Shown here: positions 17,662-26,937 of the stretch, one piece after another
Numbering within the stretch: position 1 is the stretch's first letter
Layout of the letters: every line of letters starts with the position of its first letter
Assembly: GCF_030656345.1 (NCBI RefSeq)
Contig: NZ_JAUSNR010000006.1
Location: 1 to 64,000 of the forward strand
Source of the DNA: Pseudotabrizicola sp.
GTDB lineage: Bacteria > Pseudomonadota > Alphaproteobacteria > Rhodobacterales > Rhodobacteraceae
Direction of reading: 5' to 3'
DNA length: 64,000 bases
The notes under the pieces: model-generated
Seen by the model: only the letters and a program-made list of their open reading frames with translations
Databases searched by the model: none
Told to the model about the DNA's origin: nothing
Made by a program: the position numbers and the translations under genes

Positions 17662-18945
17662 TCAACGGAACAGGGCGGGCAGCCACAGGGACAGCGCCGG
17701 AATATAGGTGACAAGCATCAACGTACCAAAGGCCGCGCCATAGAACGGCCAGATCGTGCGCACCGCCTGCCAGACCGATATCTTGCCGACCGCACAGCCC
17801 ACGAACAGCACCGCGCCCACCGGCGGTGTGCACAAGCCGATGCCAAGGTTCAGGATCAGGATCACCCCGAAATGCACCGGGTCCACGCCAAAGGCGGCGG
17901 CCACCGGCAGAAAGATCGGCGTGGTGATCACGATCAGCGGGCTCATGTCCATGAAGGTGCCCAGCACCAGCAGGATCACGTTGATCAGCAGAAGGATGAC
18001 GATGGGGTTGTCGCTGACGCTTTGCATCAGTTTGATCATCGCGGTCGGCACCTGCAGATAGGCCAGCAGCCAGCCGAAGGATGCCGCACAGCCGATGACC
18101 AGCAGCACCATGGCGGTTGTGCGCACCGCCGCCTTGACCGCGCCGACAAAATCGTTCCAGCCCATCGAGCGATAGGCCAGCGTGGTCACCCCCAGCGCAT
18201 AGATCGCCGCGATACACGACGATTCCGATGCGGTGAACACGCCCGAGCGCACGCCGCCAAAGATGATCACAATCAGCAAAAGTCCCGGAATCGCCGCGAT
18301 CAGCAGATGGGCCAGCATGACCCAGCCCGGGAATGCCTCGGTCGGGTAGCCCTTCTTGCGCGCCACCCACCAGGCAGCGGCGGCAAGGCTCAGCGCCAGC
18401 AACAGGCCCGGAATGATCCCGGCGGTGAACAGATCGGCAATCGACAGCCGCCCGCCCGCCGAGATCGAGTAAATAATCATGTTGTGGCTTGGCGGCAGCA
18501 TCAGCGCGATGATCGAGCTGACCACGGTGATATTCACCGCATAATCAACATCATAGCCGCGTTCCTTCATCTGCGGCACCATCAGCCCGCCAATGGCAGA
18601 GGCATCCGCCGCAGCCGAACCCGAAATCCCGCCGAACAGCACGGATGAGGCAATGTTGACCTGCCCCAGCCCGCCCCGGAAATGCCCGACAGCGGCCCCC
18701 GCCACGGCGATCAGCCGCCGGGCAATGTCGCCGCGCACCATCACCTCACCGGCAAAGATGAAAAACGGAATCGCCATCAGCGCAAACACCGACACGCCCG
18801 AATTCAGCCGCTGGAACACCACCACCGGCGGCAGCCCCAGATAGAGCACGGTGGCAATGCTGGCCACGCCAAGGCAGAACGCCACCGGAGTGCCGATCGC
18901 CAGCAGCAGCCCGAAGGTGCCGAAAAGAACCCAAAGCTCCATCAC
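17662..18945 (-). CDS. dctM: TRAP transporter large permease (DctM-like)
   Basis: The 427-residue inner-membrane protein has about 12 hydrophobic helices and is the sodium- or proton-coupled transport channel of a TRAP system. Typical segments include GTPVAFCLG near the start, FGGISGSAAADASAIGG and LMLPPSHNMIIYS. It overlaps dctQ by four bases and lies eight bases from the cupin gene. With DctP and DctQ it probably imports hexuronates, given the catabolic genes around it. Confidence 0.93.
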   Translation of the reverse strand: MMELWVLFGTFGLLLAIGTPVAFCLGVASIATVLYLGLPPVVVFQRLNSGVSVFALMAIPFFIFAGEVMVRGDIARRLIAVAGAAVGHFRGGLGQVNIASSVLFGGISGSAAADASAIGGLMVPQMKERGYDVDYAVNITVVSSIIALMLPPSHNMIIYSISAGGRLSIADLFTAGIIPGLLLALSLAAAAWWVARKKGYPTEAFPGWVMLAHLLIAAIPGLLLIVIIFGGVRSGVFTASESSCIAAIYALGVTTLAYRSMGWNDFVGAVKAAVRTTAMVLLVIGCAASFGWLLAYLQVPTAMIKLMQSVSDNPIVILLLINVILLVLGTFMDMSPLIVITTPIFLPVAAAFGVDPVHFGVILILNLGIGLCTPPVGAVLFVGCAVGKISVWQAVRTIWPFYGAAFGTLMLVTYIPALSLWLPALFR

Positions 18946-19469
18946 GCCACCTCTTCCAGCTCGGTTTCGCCAAAACGCGCCGTGGGCAGCCCCGCCGCCC
19001 GCCGTGCCAGCCGTTCAGCCGAAAAAATCACCATCAGCACCCCGCCCACCACCAGCGGCATGAAATCCACCGCGCCGGTGATGCCAAGCGAGGGCAGGGT
19101 GATGCCATAGGCCGAGGCCATCAGCTGCCAGCCGAACCAGACCATGCCAAAGCCAAAAGCGGCCACCACGGCATCGGAAATGGAATACAGGATCAGCTTC
19201 ACCCGGTCGGGCACCAGATACAGCATCACGTCAAACGACAGGTGGTAGCCTTCCCGAATGCCGACAGCGGCCCCCAGAAAGATGAACCAGCCCATCAGGA
19301 TCACCGCAGCAGGCTCGCTCCAGATGATCGAATCGTTCAACAGATAGCGGAAAAACACCTGCGCGCCGATGATGGCGGTCATCGCCACCAACCCGGCCCC
19401 GGCCACCCAAAGGGCACCCTTCGCGACATAGCCCAGCCAGACGGCCAGACGTAACAAACCCGGTTGCAT
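18942..19469 (-). CDS. dctQ: TRAP transporter small permease (DctQ-like)
   Basis: This 175-residue protein has four hydrophobic helices, as usual for the small TRAP subunit that bridges the binding protein and DctM. Family-like stretches are the second helix ending QVFFRYLLNDSIIWSEP and the following MGWFIFLGAAVG. It overlaps dctM by four bases and is separated from dctP by a hairpin repeat. Confidence 0.9.
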   Translation of the reverse strand: MQPGLLRLAVWLGYVAKGALWVAGAGLVAMTAIIGAQVFFRYLLNDSIIWSEPAAVILMGWFIFLGAAVGIREGYHLSFDVMLYLVPDRVKLILYSISDAVVAAFGFGMVWFGWQLMASAYGITLPSLGITGAVDFMPLVVGGVLMVIFSAERLARRAAGLPTARFGETELEEVA

Positions 19470-19509
19470 CTAGGCCCCCTGCCGCACGCGGCGCTGCTTC
19501 ATCTTGATG

Positions 19510-19548
19510 AAAATACTCCGCGGGGGTCCGGGGGCGCGAAGCCCCCGG
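19510..19548. repeat. Intergenic hairpin repeat, copy 2 (between dctP and dctQ)
   Basis: AAAATACTCCG is followed by a GC spacer and the hairpin CCGGGGGC, GCGAA, GCCCCCGG. It has the same orientation and layout as the copy at 7752-7791. Its position after a binding-protein gene fits a role in giving more DctP than permease. Confidence 0.7.
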
Positions 19549-19564
19549 TTCCGACGGTTCAGTC

Positions 19565-20548
19565 TTACTCTGTCGCTTGGATGCGGGTGACCAGATCCTG
19601 CAGCTTCGGCGTGCCTGCGTGCTTTTCATAGACCGGGACCATCGCTTCGATGAACGGGGTCTTGTCGATCTCGGAAATCACCTCCACGCCGGCGGCGCGG
19701 ACCTTTTCTTCCGACTCTTTCTCACGCGCGGCCCAAAGCTCACGGTTGACCGGGATCGAATCCTTGGCCGCTTGCTTGACCAGCGCCTGATCTTCCGCGC
19801 TCAGCTTGTCATAGCTGGCTTTCGACATCACCAGAACCTCTGGCACGATCAGGTGTTCGTTCAGCGTGTAATAACCCGCAACCTCGAAATGGCCCGACGA
19901 TTCAAACGATGGCCAGTTGTTTTCGGCCCCGTCGATCACGCCGGTCTGGATGCCGGAATAGACCTCGCCATAGGGCATCGGGGTGGCATTGGCCCCCAGG
20001 GCGGTCATCATATCGACGAACACGTCCGACTGCATGACGCGGATCTTCATGCCTTTCAGGTCTTCCACCGAGGTGATCGGCTTTTGCTTGTTGTAGAAAG
20101 ACCGCGAGCCGCCGTCGAAATAGGCCAGACCGACAAAGCCATGCGGTTCAAACGCGGCCAGAATCTCATCACCCACAGGCCCGTCCATCACGCGGTGCAT
20201 GTGGTCGGTGCCCCGGAAGATGAAGGGCAGCGAGACAACCTTGGTTTCCTCGATGATGTTGTTGAACGGTCCCATCGAGACGCGGTTGAAGTCGATCACG
20301 CCGAATTTGGTCTGCTCGATCGTGTCCTTTTCCTCGCCCAGCTGGGCCGAGTGGAACACTTCCACACAGATCCGCCCGCCGCTGCGCTCTTTCAGCAGCG
20401 TGCCCATGTGGTTGACGGCGGCCACTGTGGGGTAGCCGTCGGGGTGGGTGTCGGATGATTTCAGGGTCAGTTCGCATTCGGCAAATGCGGCCCCGGTACA
20501 GGCAACCGATGCCAGAAGGGCAGCGGCCAGTTTGTTGAATTGTTTCAT
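19565..20548 (-). CDS. dctP: TRAP transporter solute-binding protein (DctP-like)
   Basis: The 327-residue periplasmic protein captures the substrate for the TRAP system. It has a clear signal peptide (lysine, then a hydrophobic run ending AFAECE). The DctP family signature is visible in [11 protein letters not shown], then [10 protein letters not shown] and the arginine segment [13 protein letters not shown], which contacts a carboxylate. [21 protein letters not shown] is also typical (given here in part). The ATG at 20548 has a strong GGAGGAG site. The operon suggests glucuronate or galacturonate as ligand. Confidence 0.93.
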   Translation of the reverse strand: MKQFNKLAAALLASVACTGAAFAECELTLKSSDTHPDGYPTVAAVNHMGTLLKERSGGRICVEVFHSAQLGEEKDTIEQTKFGVIDFNRVSMGPFNNIIEETKVVSLPFIFRGTDHMHRVMDGPVGDEILAAFEPHGFVGLAYFDGGSRSFYNKQKPITSVEDLKGMKIRVMQSDVFVDMMTALGANATPMPYGEVYSGIQTGVIDGAENNWPSFESSGHFEVAGYYTLNEHLIVPEVLVMSKASYDKLSAEDQALVKQAAKDSIPVNRELWAAREKESEEKVRAAGVEVISEIDKTPFIEAMVPVYEKHAGTPKLQDLVTRIQATE

Positions 20549-20573
20549 TATAGTCTCCTCCCGTTGAATGGCT

Positions 20574-21980
20574 TCACAGCCGGTAGGCCTGCTTTGCAAG
20601 CCGGTATGCAAGGTCTTGTGCGACCTCGTATGCATCGCCCTCTGCCAGCCTGCCGGTGCGGACCAGCGTGGCAAGAAAGGCGCAATCCACCCGGCGGGCA
20701 ACATCATGGCGCGCGGGGATCGAAAGGTAAGCGCGGGTGTCATCGTTGAAGCCCACGGTGTTGTAGAATCCGGCGGTTTCCGTGGTCATCTCGCGGAACC
20801 GGCGCATGCCTTCGGGGCTGTCATGGAACCACCACGCGGGGCCCAGTTTCAGTGCCGGGTAGACCCCGGCCAGCGGGGCCAGTTCGCGGGCGTAAGCCGT
20901 TTCGTCCAGCGTGAAGACAATGACCGACAGCGCCGGGTCCATCCCCACCGCGTTCAGCAGCGGGCGCAAGGCGGCCACGTAATCGGTGCGGCCGGGAATG
21001 TCGAAGCCCTTGTCGCGGCCGAACATCGCCAGCACCCCATCCGAATGGTTGCGGCGTGACCCGGGGTGGATCTGCAGCACCAACCCGTCATCCAGGCTCA
21101 TCCGCGCCATCTCGGTCAGCATCTGGCCACGGAAGGCATCCGCCTCTTCCGCTGTGCAGTCCCCGCGCAAGGCGCGCTCGAACAACAGCGCGGCCTGATC
21201 CTGCGGCAGATCCATCGTGCGGGCGGTGGCGTGGCCGTGATCCGATGAGGTGCAGCCAAAGGTCTTGAAAAACGCCCGCCGGCTGCGGTGGGCGTTCAGA
21301 TAGCCCGCCCATGTGGCGGTATTTTCGCCAGTGATTTCGCCCAGTTGCGCGACATTCTTCGCAAACCCGTCGAACTCCGGATCGACCACGGCGTCGGGGC
21401 GGTAGGCAGGGACAACGCGGCCTTGCCAGCCGGACTCGCGGATCTGTCGGTGCCAGCCCAGATCATCCAGCGCGCCATCGGTGGTCGAGATCACCTCGAT
21501 ATTGAACCGCTCATACAGCGCGCGGGGCCGAAAGGCGGGGGTGGCAAGGGCGGCGGCGATGCGGTCGTAGTAGTCATCGGCGGTGGCGGCTGACAGGGGG
21601 GTGTCAAAGCCGAACAAAGTTTCAAACGCATGGTCCAGCCACATCCGCGATGGCGTGCCCCGGAACAGGTGGTAATTCTGCGCAAACAGCTGCCAGATCT
21701 TGCGGCCATCGGTCTGCGTCGCCCCGCCATCGGCGCGTGGGACACCCAGATCGGCAAGCGCAACCCCTTGGGAACACAGCATGCGGAACACGTAGTGATC
21801 CGGCGTCACCAGCAGCTGCGCCGGGTCGGGAAAGGCGTCATCGGTGGCATACCAGCGCGGGTCGGTGTGGCCGTGCGGGCTGATGATCGGCAGGTCGCAA
21901 ACCGTGTCATACAGCGCGCGGGCAAGGCCGCGTGCGCCCGGGTCGATGGGAAAAAGACGGTCTTTGTCCAGCAGTGCCAC
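20574..21980 (-). CDS. uxaC: Glucuronate (uronate) isomerase
   Basis: UxaC interconverts D-glucuronate with D-fructuronate and D-galacturonate with D-tagaturonate. I chose a GTG start at 21980, preceded by GGGGGAGG, which gives 468 residues, close to the E. coli enzyme; a longer frame exists upstream. Family features are the metal motif [11 protein letters not shown], the DHYVFRML segment and [13 protein letters not shown] (given in part). It is the first gene of the uronate operon and diverges from the GntR regulator, with an operator-like palindrome in between. Confidence 0.95.
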   Translation of the reverse strand: MALLDKDRLFPIDPGARGLARALYDTVCDLPIISPHGHTDPRWYATDDAFPDPAQLLVTPDHYVFRMLCSQGVALADLGVPRADGGATQTDGRKIWQLFAQNYHLFRGTPSRMWLDHAFETLFGFDTPLSAATADDYYDRIAAALATPAFRPRALYERFNIEVISTTDGALDDLGWHRQIRESGWQGRVVPAYRPDAVVDPEFDGFAKNVAQLGEITGENTATWAGYLNAHRSRRAFFKTFGCTSSDHGHATARTMDLPQDQAALLFERALRGDCTAEEADAFRGQMLTEMARMSLDDGLVLQIHPGSRRNHSDGVLAMFGRDKGFDIPGRTDYVAALRPLLNAVGMDPALSVIVFTLDETAYARELAPLAGVYPALKLGPAWWFHDSPEGMRRFREMTTETAGFYNTVGFNDDTRAYLSIPARHDVARRVDCAFLATLVRTGRLAEGDAYEVAQDLAYRLAKQAYRL

Positions 21981-22039
21981 GTTTGCTTTTCCTCCCCCAA
22001 GGCTTGAACGGCAAAAGACACTGTTCAAAACGCCCTCAA

Positions 22040-22053
22040 ACTAATATGCTAGT
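22040..22053. promoter_or_regulatory. Probable GntR operator between uxaC and its regulator
   Basis: ACTA-N6-TAGT forms an inverted repeat (ACTAATATGCTAGT) midway between the divergent uxaC and GntR-family starts. Size and AT-rich centre fit a GntR/FCD dimer site, so the regulator probably controls both itself and the uronate operon. Confidence 0.55.
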
Positions 22054-22080
22054 ATGCGTAACCTGTCAACGGAGGGAAAG

Positions 22081-22791
22081 ATGGACGTGGGCGCGCTTCT
22101 GAAATTGCCGGAACCCGTTCAGCGACCCTCGATGACGGATGCCGTGTTTGAAGAACTGCACCGGCAGATTCTGGGGTTGGATCTGCCGCCGGGCACCAAA
22201 GTATCCGAGGTGGATGTCGCGCGCAGCATGGGCGTGTCGCGCCAGCCGGTGCGTGATGCGTTCTACCGGCTGTCGACGCTGGGGTTTCTGACCATCCGCC
22301 CGCAGCGTGCCACAGTGGTGTCGCCGATATCTGAAGCCGCGGTGATGCAGGCGCGCTTCATCCGCTCCGCGATCGAGGCGGAAACCGTGCGCATGGCCTG
22401 CGAACGGCTGGGGCAGGCGGATTACGTCGCATTGGATGCGCTGCTGGATCAGCAGCGCGCGGCCGTTGTAGCCCGCGACGCGGTGGGCTTTCACGCGCTG
22501 GATGACCTGTTCCATCGTGAGATCTGCGAGCGCAGCGGCCATGGCTTTGCCTGGGACATCATCCGCGAGAACAAGGCGCATATGGACCGGGTGCGGTTTC
22601 TGTCGCTGGCCTTCGCCTCGCAGGATGCGCTCGACGATCATCTGGAGGTGATGGCGGCGCTGCGCGACCGTGACGCCCCGCGCGCCATTGCGGCGATGCA
22701 TGTCCATTTGTCGCGCATCAAACTGCAGGTGCGCCGGATACGGGGTGAGAACGAGGCGTATTTCGAAGGCGCGCCGGTGCAGGACATCTGA
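22081..22791 (+). CDS. GntR-family (FCD) regulator of uronate genes
   Basis: The 236-residue protein has an N-terminal winged helix (LPPGTKVSEVDVARSMGVSR, then RDAFYRLSTLGFL) and a C-terminal all-helical FCD ligand domain with candidate metal-binding residues in HALDDLFHREIC and a late DDHLEVM. ATG at 22081 is preceded by GGAGGG and is preferred to one 27 bases upstream. It diverges from uxaC. It probably acts as a repressor released by a uronate intermediate, as for UxuR/ExuR-type regulators, but the effector is inferred. Confidence 0.88.
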   Translation: MDVGALLKLPEPVQRPSMTDAVFEELHRQILGLDLPPGTKVSEVDVARSMGVSRQPVRDAFYRLSTLGFLTIRPQRATVVSPISEAAVMQARFIRSAIEAETVRMACERLGQADYVALDALLDQQRAAVVARDAVGFHALDDLFHREICERSGHGFAWDIIRENKAHMDRVRFLSLAFASQDALDDHLEVMAALRDRDAPRAIAAMHVHLSRIKLQVRRIRGENEAYFEGAPVQDI

Positions 22792-22798
22792 GGGCAGG

Positions 22799-22823
22799 GC
22801 CGGGGCGGCAGGCGCGCCCCGGC
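22799..22823. terminator. Hairpin between convergent genes
   Basis: GCCGGGGCG and CGCCCCGGC form a nine-pair stem between the stops of the GntR gene and the convergent transaminase gene. No U-run is visible; it may end transcription from both sides. Confidence 0.45.
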
Positions 22824-22833
22824 GGTCGCCTGT

Positions 22834-24159
22834 TCAGTCCAGCGATTTCAGCACATCGGCCAGCGTGCCGATCAGCGTGTCGATCTGCGGTTTCGAGATC
22901 ATCAGCGGCGGCGACATCGCGATGATATCGCCGGTGGTGCGGATCAGGATGTTTTTGTCATATGCCGCCAGAAACGCAGCGAACGCCCGTTTTGTAGGCT
23001 CCCCCGCAATCGGGTCCAGTTCCACCGCGCCGATCAGCCCCATGTTGCGCACGTCGGTCACGTGGCGCGAGTCGCGCAAACTGTGCAGCGCGTCTTCCCA
23101 ATAGGGGGCGATGTCGGCGGCGCGCTCGAACAGCGCCTCTTCCTTGTAGGTTTCCAGCGTGGCGATCCCGGCAGCACTCGCGATGGGGTTGCCGGAATAG
23201 GTGTAGCCGTGGAACAGCTCGATCATATGCTCGGGCCCGTCCATGAAGGCATCGTGCACATCTGCCGTGGTCAGCACCGCACCCATGGGGATGACACCAT
23301 TGGTCAGGCCCTTGGCGGTGGTCATCATGTCGGGCAGCACATCGAAATACTGCGAGGCAAAGGGCGCGCCAAGGCGGCCAAACCCGGTGATCACCTCGTC
23401 GAAAATCAGCAGGATGCCGTGCTTTTTGGTAATGGCGCGCAGCTTTTCCAGATAGCCCTTCGGCGGCAGGATCACGCCTGTGGACCCCGCAACCGGCTCC
23501 ACAATCACTGCCGCGATGGTTTCCGCCCCGTGCAGCGCCACCAGCTTTTCCAGATCATCCGCCAGATAGGCACCATGCTCGGGCTGGCCGCGCGACCAGC
23601 GGTTTTCATCCGGCAGATGTGTATGAGGAAGATGGTCCACCCCGTTGAGAAGACTGCCAAAATGACGACGGTTGTTGACGATGCCACCCACCGAGATGCC
23701 GCCGAAGTTCACCCCGTGATAGCCGCGTTCGCGCCCGATCAGCCGGGTGCGGGTGCCTTGCCCCTTGGCGCGGTGATAGGCAATCGCCAGTTTCAGCGCC
23801 GTATCAACGCTTTCCGAGCCGGAGTTGGTGTAGAACACATGCTCGATGCCCTTGGGCGCAATTTCCACAATGCGGTTGGCCAGCTCGAACGCCACCGGGT
23901 GGCCCATCTGGAAGGCGGGGGCATAGTCCAGCTCTGCCGCCTGCTTCTGGATGGCTTCGGTGATCTTTGGCCGGCAATGGCCCGCGTTGCAGCACCACAG
24001 GCCCGCCGTGCCATCCAGCACCTGACGGCCATCAGAGGTGGTGTAATGCATGTCCTTGGCCGCCACGAACATCCGCGGGTTCTTCTTGAACTGGCGGTTG
24101 GCGGTGAAAGGCATCCAGAAGGCGTTCAGGTCATTTGGGGCTTTGCGGTCCAGCGCCAT
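22834..24159 (-). CDS. Class III omega-aminotransferase (beta-alanine:pyruvate type)
   Basis: This 441-residue pyridoxal-phosphate enzyme transfers an amino group from beta-alanine or related omega-amino acids to pyruvate. Seen are the family start NAFWMPFTANRQFKK, WCCNAGHCRPKI, TNSGSESVDTALKLA, LIFDEVITGFGRLG and the lysine segment TTAKGLTNG. I set the start at the ATG at 24159 rather than an upstream frame-open ATG. A RutR-like box lies upstream and a RutR-like regulator is divergent. Since beta-alanine is an end product of pyrimidine breakdown, control by uracil makes sense. Confidence 0.92.
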   Translation of the reverse strand: MALDRKAPNDLNAFWMPFTANRQFKKNPRMFVAAKDMHYTTSDGRQVLDGTAGLWCCNAGHCRPKITEAIQKQAAELDYAPAFQMGHPVAFELANRIVEIAPKGIEHVFYTNSGSESVDTALKLAIAYHRAKGQGTRTRLIGRERGYHGVNFGGISVGGIVNNRRHFGSLLNGVDHLPHTHLPDENRWSRGQPEHGAYLADDLEKLVALHGAETIAAVIVEPVAGSTGVILPPKGYLEKLRAITKKHGILLIFDEVITGFGRLGAPFASQYFDVLPDMMTTAKGLTNGVIPMGAVLTTADVHDAFMDGPEHMIELFHGYTYSGNPIASAAGIATLETYKEEALFERAADIAPYWEDALHSLRDSRHVTDVRNMGLIGAVELDPIAGEPTKRAFAAFLAAYDKNILIRTTGDIIAMSPPLMISKPQIDTLIGTLADVLKSLD

Positions 24160-24205
24160 GGCATCGGGTTCCTGTTGGGGCGGCCTTGCGGCGCGCGGAT
24201 GGGTT

Positions 24206-24221
24206 TTGACCGGGTGGTCAT
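24206..24221. promoter_or_regulatory. RutR-type operator
   Basis: TTGACCGGGTGGTCAT matches the E. coli RutR consensus TTGACCA-N2-TGGTCAA at all but two fixed positions. It is 47 bases upstream of the transaminase start and lies in the region shared with the divergent RutR-like gene. Confidence 0.72.
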
Positions 24222-24362
24222 AAGTTGCTATCAGCATCGCACGGCCAGTCAAGTCCACGCCCGGATCGGCACGATCCCGGCACAGCCCGCCGCCGTTCTG
24301 CCAATTGCCAGAGGGCGCGTTCTGCGCCACGATGGATGTCCGGCCTCAGGATTGACGACACA

Positions 24363-24968
24363 ATGCCCAGACCCAAGACCCGTATTCAGCTGCGCAATTC
24401 TGAAACCATTCTTGAGGCGGCGCTTGATGTGTTTTCATCGCAGGGGTTCCGGGGGGCAACGCTGGACCAGATCGCCGAGGTGGCGGGGCTGTCGAAGCCC
24501 AATCTGCTGTATTACTTCCCGTCGAAAGAGGCGATCCACCAGACCCTGCTGACCCGGCTGCTGCACACCTGGCTTGATCCCTTGCGCGAGATGGATGCAA
24601 CCGGCGACCCGGTGGCTGAGGTCATGGGCTATATGCGCCGCAAGCTGGAGCTGAGCCGGAATTACCCGCGAGAAAGCCGGTTGTTCGCGATTGAAATCCT
24701 GCAAGGTGCCCCGCGTATGCGGGAGGCGATCGAGGGCGAGCTGACGGCACTGGTGGCCGAAAAGGCGGTGGTGTTGCGGCAATGGATGGATGAGGGGCGC
24801 ATTGCCCGGCTGGACCCGGTGCATCTGGTGTTCTCGATCTGGGCGCTGACCCAGCATTACGCCGATTTCGACGTGCAGGTCCGCACCGTGCTGGGCGAAG
24901 GCCATGACCCCTATGCCGAGGCGGGGGCGTTTCTGGAAACGCTGTATACGCGGCTGCTGGCACCCTAG
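24363..24968 (+). CDS. rutR: TetR-family regulator, RutR-like
   Basis: The 201-residue protein has an N-terminal TetR helix-turn-helix (ALDVFSSQGFRGATLDQIAE, then LSKPNLLYYFPSKE). Its C-terminal ligand domain resembles RutR, the uracil/thymine-responsive regulator: FAIEILQGAPRM and WALTQHYADFDVQV are typical. The ATG at 24363 gives the usual family length. It diverges from the transaminase and a RutR-type box lies between them. No rut oxygenase genes lie in the window, so the wider regulon is unknown. Confidence 0.82.
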   Translation: MPRPKTRIQLRNSETILEAALDVFSSQGFRGATLDQIAEVAGLSKPNLLYYFPSKEAIHQTLLTRLLHTWLDPLREMDATGDPVAEVMGYMRRKLELSRNYPRESRLFAIEILQGAPRMREAIEGELTALVAEKAVVLRQWMDEGRIARLDPVHLVFSIWALTQHYADFDVQVRTVLGEGHDPYAEAGAFLETLYTRLLAP

Positions 24969-25163
24969 GCGCAGGGCCGGTTTTCCGGGTATGGCGCGCG
25001 TCTGGTTCAGGTATGGCGCACGTATGGCTTGGGTATGGCACCTTGTGCAGGCTTGCAGGTGAGGCGGGAGGCTGGCGCGCGGCGCGGGGGCGGGCGAATT
25101 AACAAGCGATTGTAAACTTCACTGGCGGCTGTAAAGATGGCGCTTTCCAGCCAGTGGACCGCC

Positions 25164-26474
25164 ATGCCCAACAGTCAGCCCCCCCCCGCCAGCCTGACCG
25201 GCAGCCTGATCCGCGAACGGCGCCTCGCGCTGGGGTTGCGGCAGGGCGATGTGGCGCAGGCGGCGGGGATCTCGGCCAGCTATCTGAACCTGATCGAACA
25301 CAACCGCCGCCGCGTGGGCACCGAGGTGCTGGCGCGGCTGGCGTCGGTGCTGGGCACCGAAACCGCGATCCTGTCCGAAGGGGCGGGGGGCGCGTTGATC
25401 GATGATCTGCGCGCCGCTGCCGCCACCACCCCGATGGTGCAGCCGGAACTGGACCGGATCGAGGATTTTGCCGGGCGCTTTCCCGGCTGGGCGGCGGTGC
25501 TGGCCGCACAACACCACCGGGCGGCACAGCTGGAACGCGCGGTCGGCGCGCTGAATGACCGGCTGACCCATGATCCGCATCTGTCGGCGTCGTTGCATGA
25601 GGTGCTGTCGGCGCTGGCCTCTGTCCGGTCGACCGCTGCCATTCTGGCCGATACCGATGATATCGACCCCGAATGGCGCACAAGGTTTCACCGCAACCTG
25701 CATCAGGACAGCGAACGGCTGGCCACCGGGGCCGAAGCGCTGGTGGCCTATCTCGACGGGCCGGATACGGCGGTGGATGCCGGTCTGGCCGCCCCGCAGG
25801 AAGAGGTGGAAACCTGGCTGGCCGCGCGCGGCTGGCACATGACGGAACTGGCGCAGCCTGACGGGGCGGACAGGCTGCTGGAGGAGGTGGGCGGGCTGGC
25901 GTCTGCCGCCGCGCGCTCGCTGGGGGCAGCGTTCCTGCGGCAGGCCGAGGCGGATTTCCGGCTGTTGCCGGATGCGATGTTGCAGGCGGCACTGGAGGGC
26001 GGCGAGGATGACCCCTGCCTGCTGGCGCAGCGCAGCGGCTTGCCCGTGCTGGCGGTGATGCGGCGGATGGCGCTGCTGCCGGGGTCGCAGGCGGGGCTGG
26101 TGATCTGCGATGCGTCGGGCACCTTGCTGTTCCGCAAGCCGGTGGATGGCTTTGCCCTGCCGCGCTTTGGCGCGGCCTGTCCGCTGTGGCCGCTGTTTGC
26201 CGCGCTTGCCCGCCCGATGCTGCCGCTGGCGGCGCAGGTCGAACCCGCCGGGCGCAGCCTGCGGCAGTTCCGCACCCTGTCGATCTGCGAAGCGCGGCTG
26301 CCACAGGGCTTTGCCGGGCCGGTATTGCGTGAAGCGGCGATGCTGATCCTGCCCGATGAGGCACCGCGTGCCGCTGACCCGGTGCTGGCGATTGGCAGCT
26401 CGTGCCGGATCTGCCCGCGCGCGCGCTGTCCGGCCCGGCGGGAGCCGTCGGTGATGGCAGACGCGACCGGGTGA
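25164..26474 (+). CDS. XRE-family regulator with ScfR-type C-terminal domain
   Basis: The 436-residue protein has an N-terminal XRE helix-turn-helix (GLRQGDVAQAAGISASYLN, then LIEHNRRRVG) and a long C-terminal domain of the short-chain fatty acyl regulator (ScfR) type, ending in a cysteine cluster CRICPRARCPARRE. Relatives bind acyl-CoAs and control propionyl-CoA, acetate or glyoxylate-pathway genes. The start is ambiguous: an ATG 27 bases upstream is in frame, and neither has a strong ribosome site. It is followed, after 90 bases, by the response regulator and symporter-kinase operon, which might also sense short carboxylates. Confidence 0.86.
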   Translation: MPNSQPPPASLTGSLIRERRLALGLRQGDVAQAAGISASYLNLIEHNRRRVGTEVLARLASVLGTETAILSEGAGGALIDDLRAAAATTPMVQPELDRIEDFAGRFPGWAAVLAAQHHRAAQLERAVGALNDRLTHDPHLSASLHEVLSALASVRSTAAILADTDDIDPEWRTRFHRNLHQDSERLATGAEALVAYLDGPDTAVDAGLAAPQEEVETWLAARGWHMTELAQPDGADRLLEEVGGLASAAARSLGAAFLRQAEADFRLLPDAMLQAALEGGEDDPCLLAQRSGLPVLAVMRRMALLPGSQAGLVICDASGTLLFRKPVDGFALPRFGAACPLWPLFAALARPMLPLAAQVEPAGRSLRQFRTLSICEARLPQGFAGPVLREAAMLILPDEAPRAADPVLAIGSSCRICPRARCPARREPSVMADATG

Positions 26475-26564
26475 GGGGTTGCAATAGGTCTTTGACATAG
26501 CCGCCCATTCGCCGGATAGTTTCACAGGACCCGGTTTCAGGCCGGAGGGGGGATAAAAGACCAT

Positions 26565-26933
26565 ATGACGGCGCGTGTGCTGCTCATCGAGGATGAGCCG
26601 AACATCACCGAGGCTATCCGGTTCATCCTGTCGCGCGACGGGTGTGAAGTGACGGCGCTTGCCGACGGGGTGGGCGCGGTTGCCGCCGTGCGGGCAGAGA
26701 TGCCCGATCTGGTGATCCTGGATCTGATGCTGCCGGGTGTCAGCGGGCTGGAGATCCTGGCGCAACTGCGCGCCGACCCGGCCACGAAAGGACTGCCGGT
26801 GATGATGCTGACCGCCAAGGGGCAGGGCCGCGACCGCGAGGCGGCTGAACGCGCCGGGGCCAGCCATTTCATGACCAAGCCGTTTTCCAATGATGACATG
26901 CGCGCCGCCGTGCGTGCGCTGACCGGGGGCTGA
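26565..26933 (+). CDS. Single-domain response regulator
   Basis: This 122-residue CheY-like receiver has no output domain. Acidic residues are in LLIEDEPN, the phosphorylation site is D53 in ILDLMLPG, and the switch residues are in MLTAKG and the final TKPFSNDD. It sits five bases before a small membrane protein gene and just upstream of a symporter-type histidine kinase, its likely partner. Output must go through protein contacts or phosphorelay. Confidence 0.93.
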   Translation: MTARVLLIEDEPNITEAIRFILSRDGCEVTALADGVGAVAAVRAEMPDLVILDLMLPGVSGLEILAQLRADPATKGLPVMMLTAKGQGRDREAAERAGASHFMTKPFSNDDMRAAVRALTGG

Positions 26934-26937
26934 GCCT

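Noticed and set aside
7752..19548. CRISPR-like repeats
   Set aside because: The two copies are nearly 12 kb apart and lie in intergenic hairpins, with no spacer array or cas genes.
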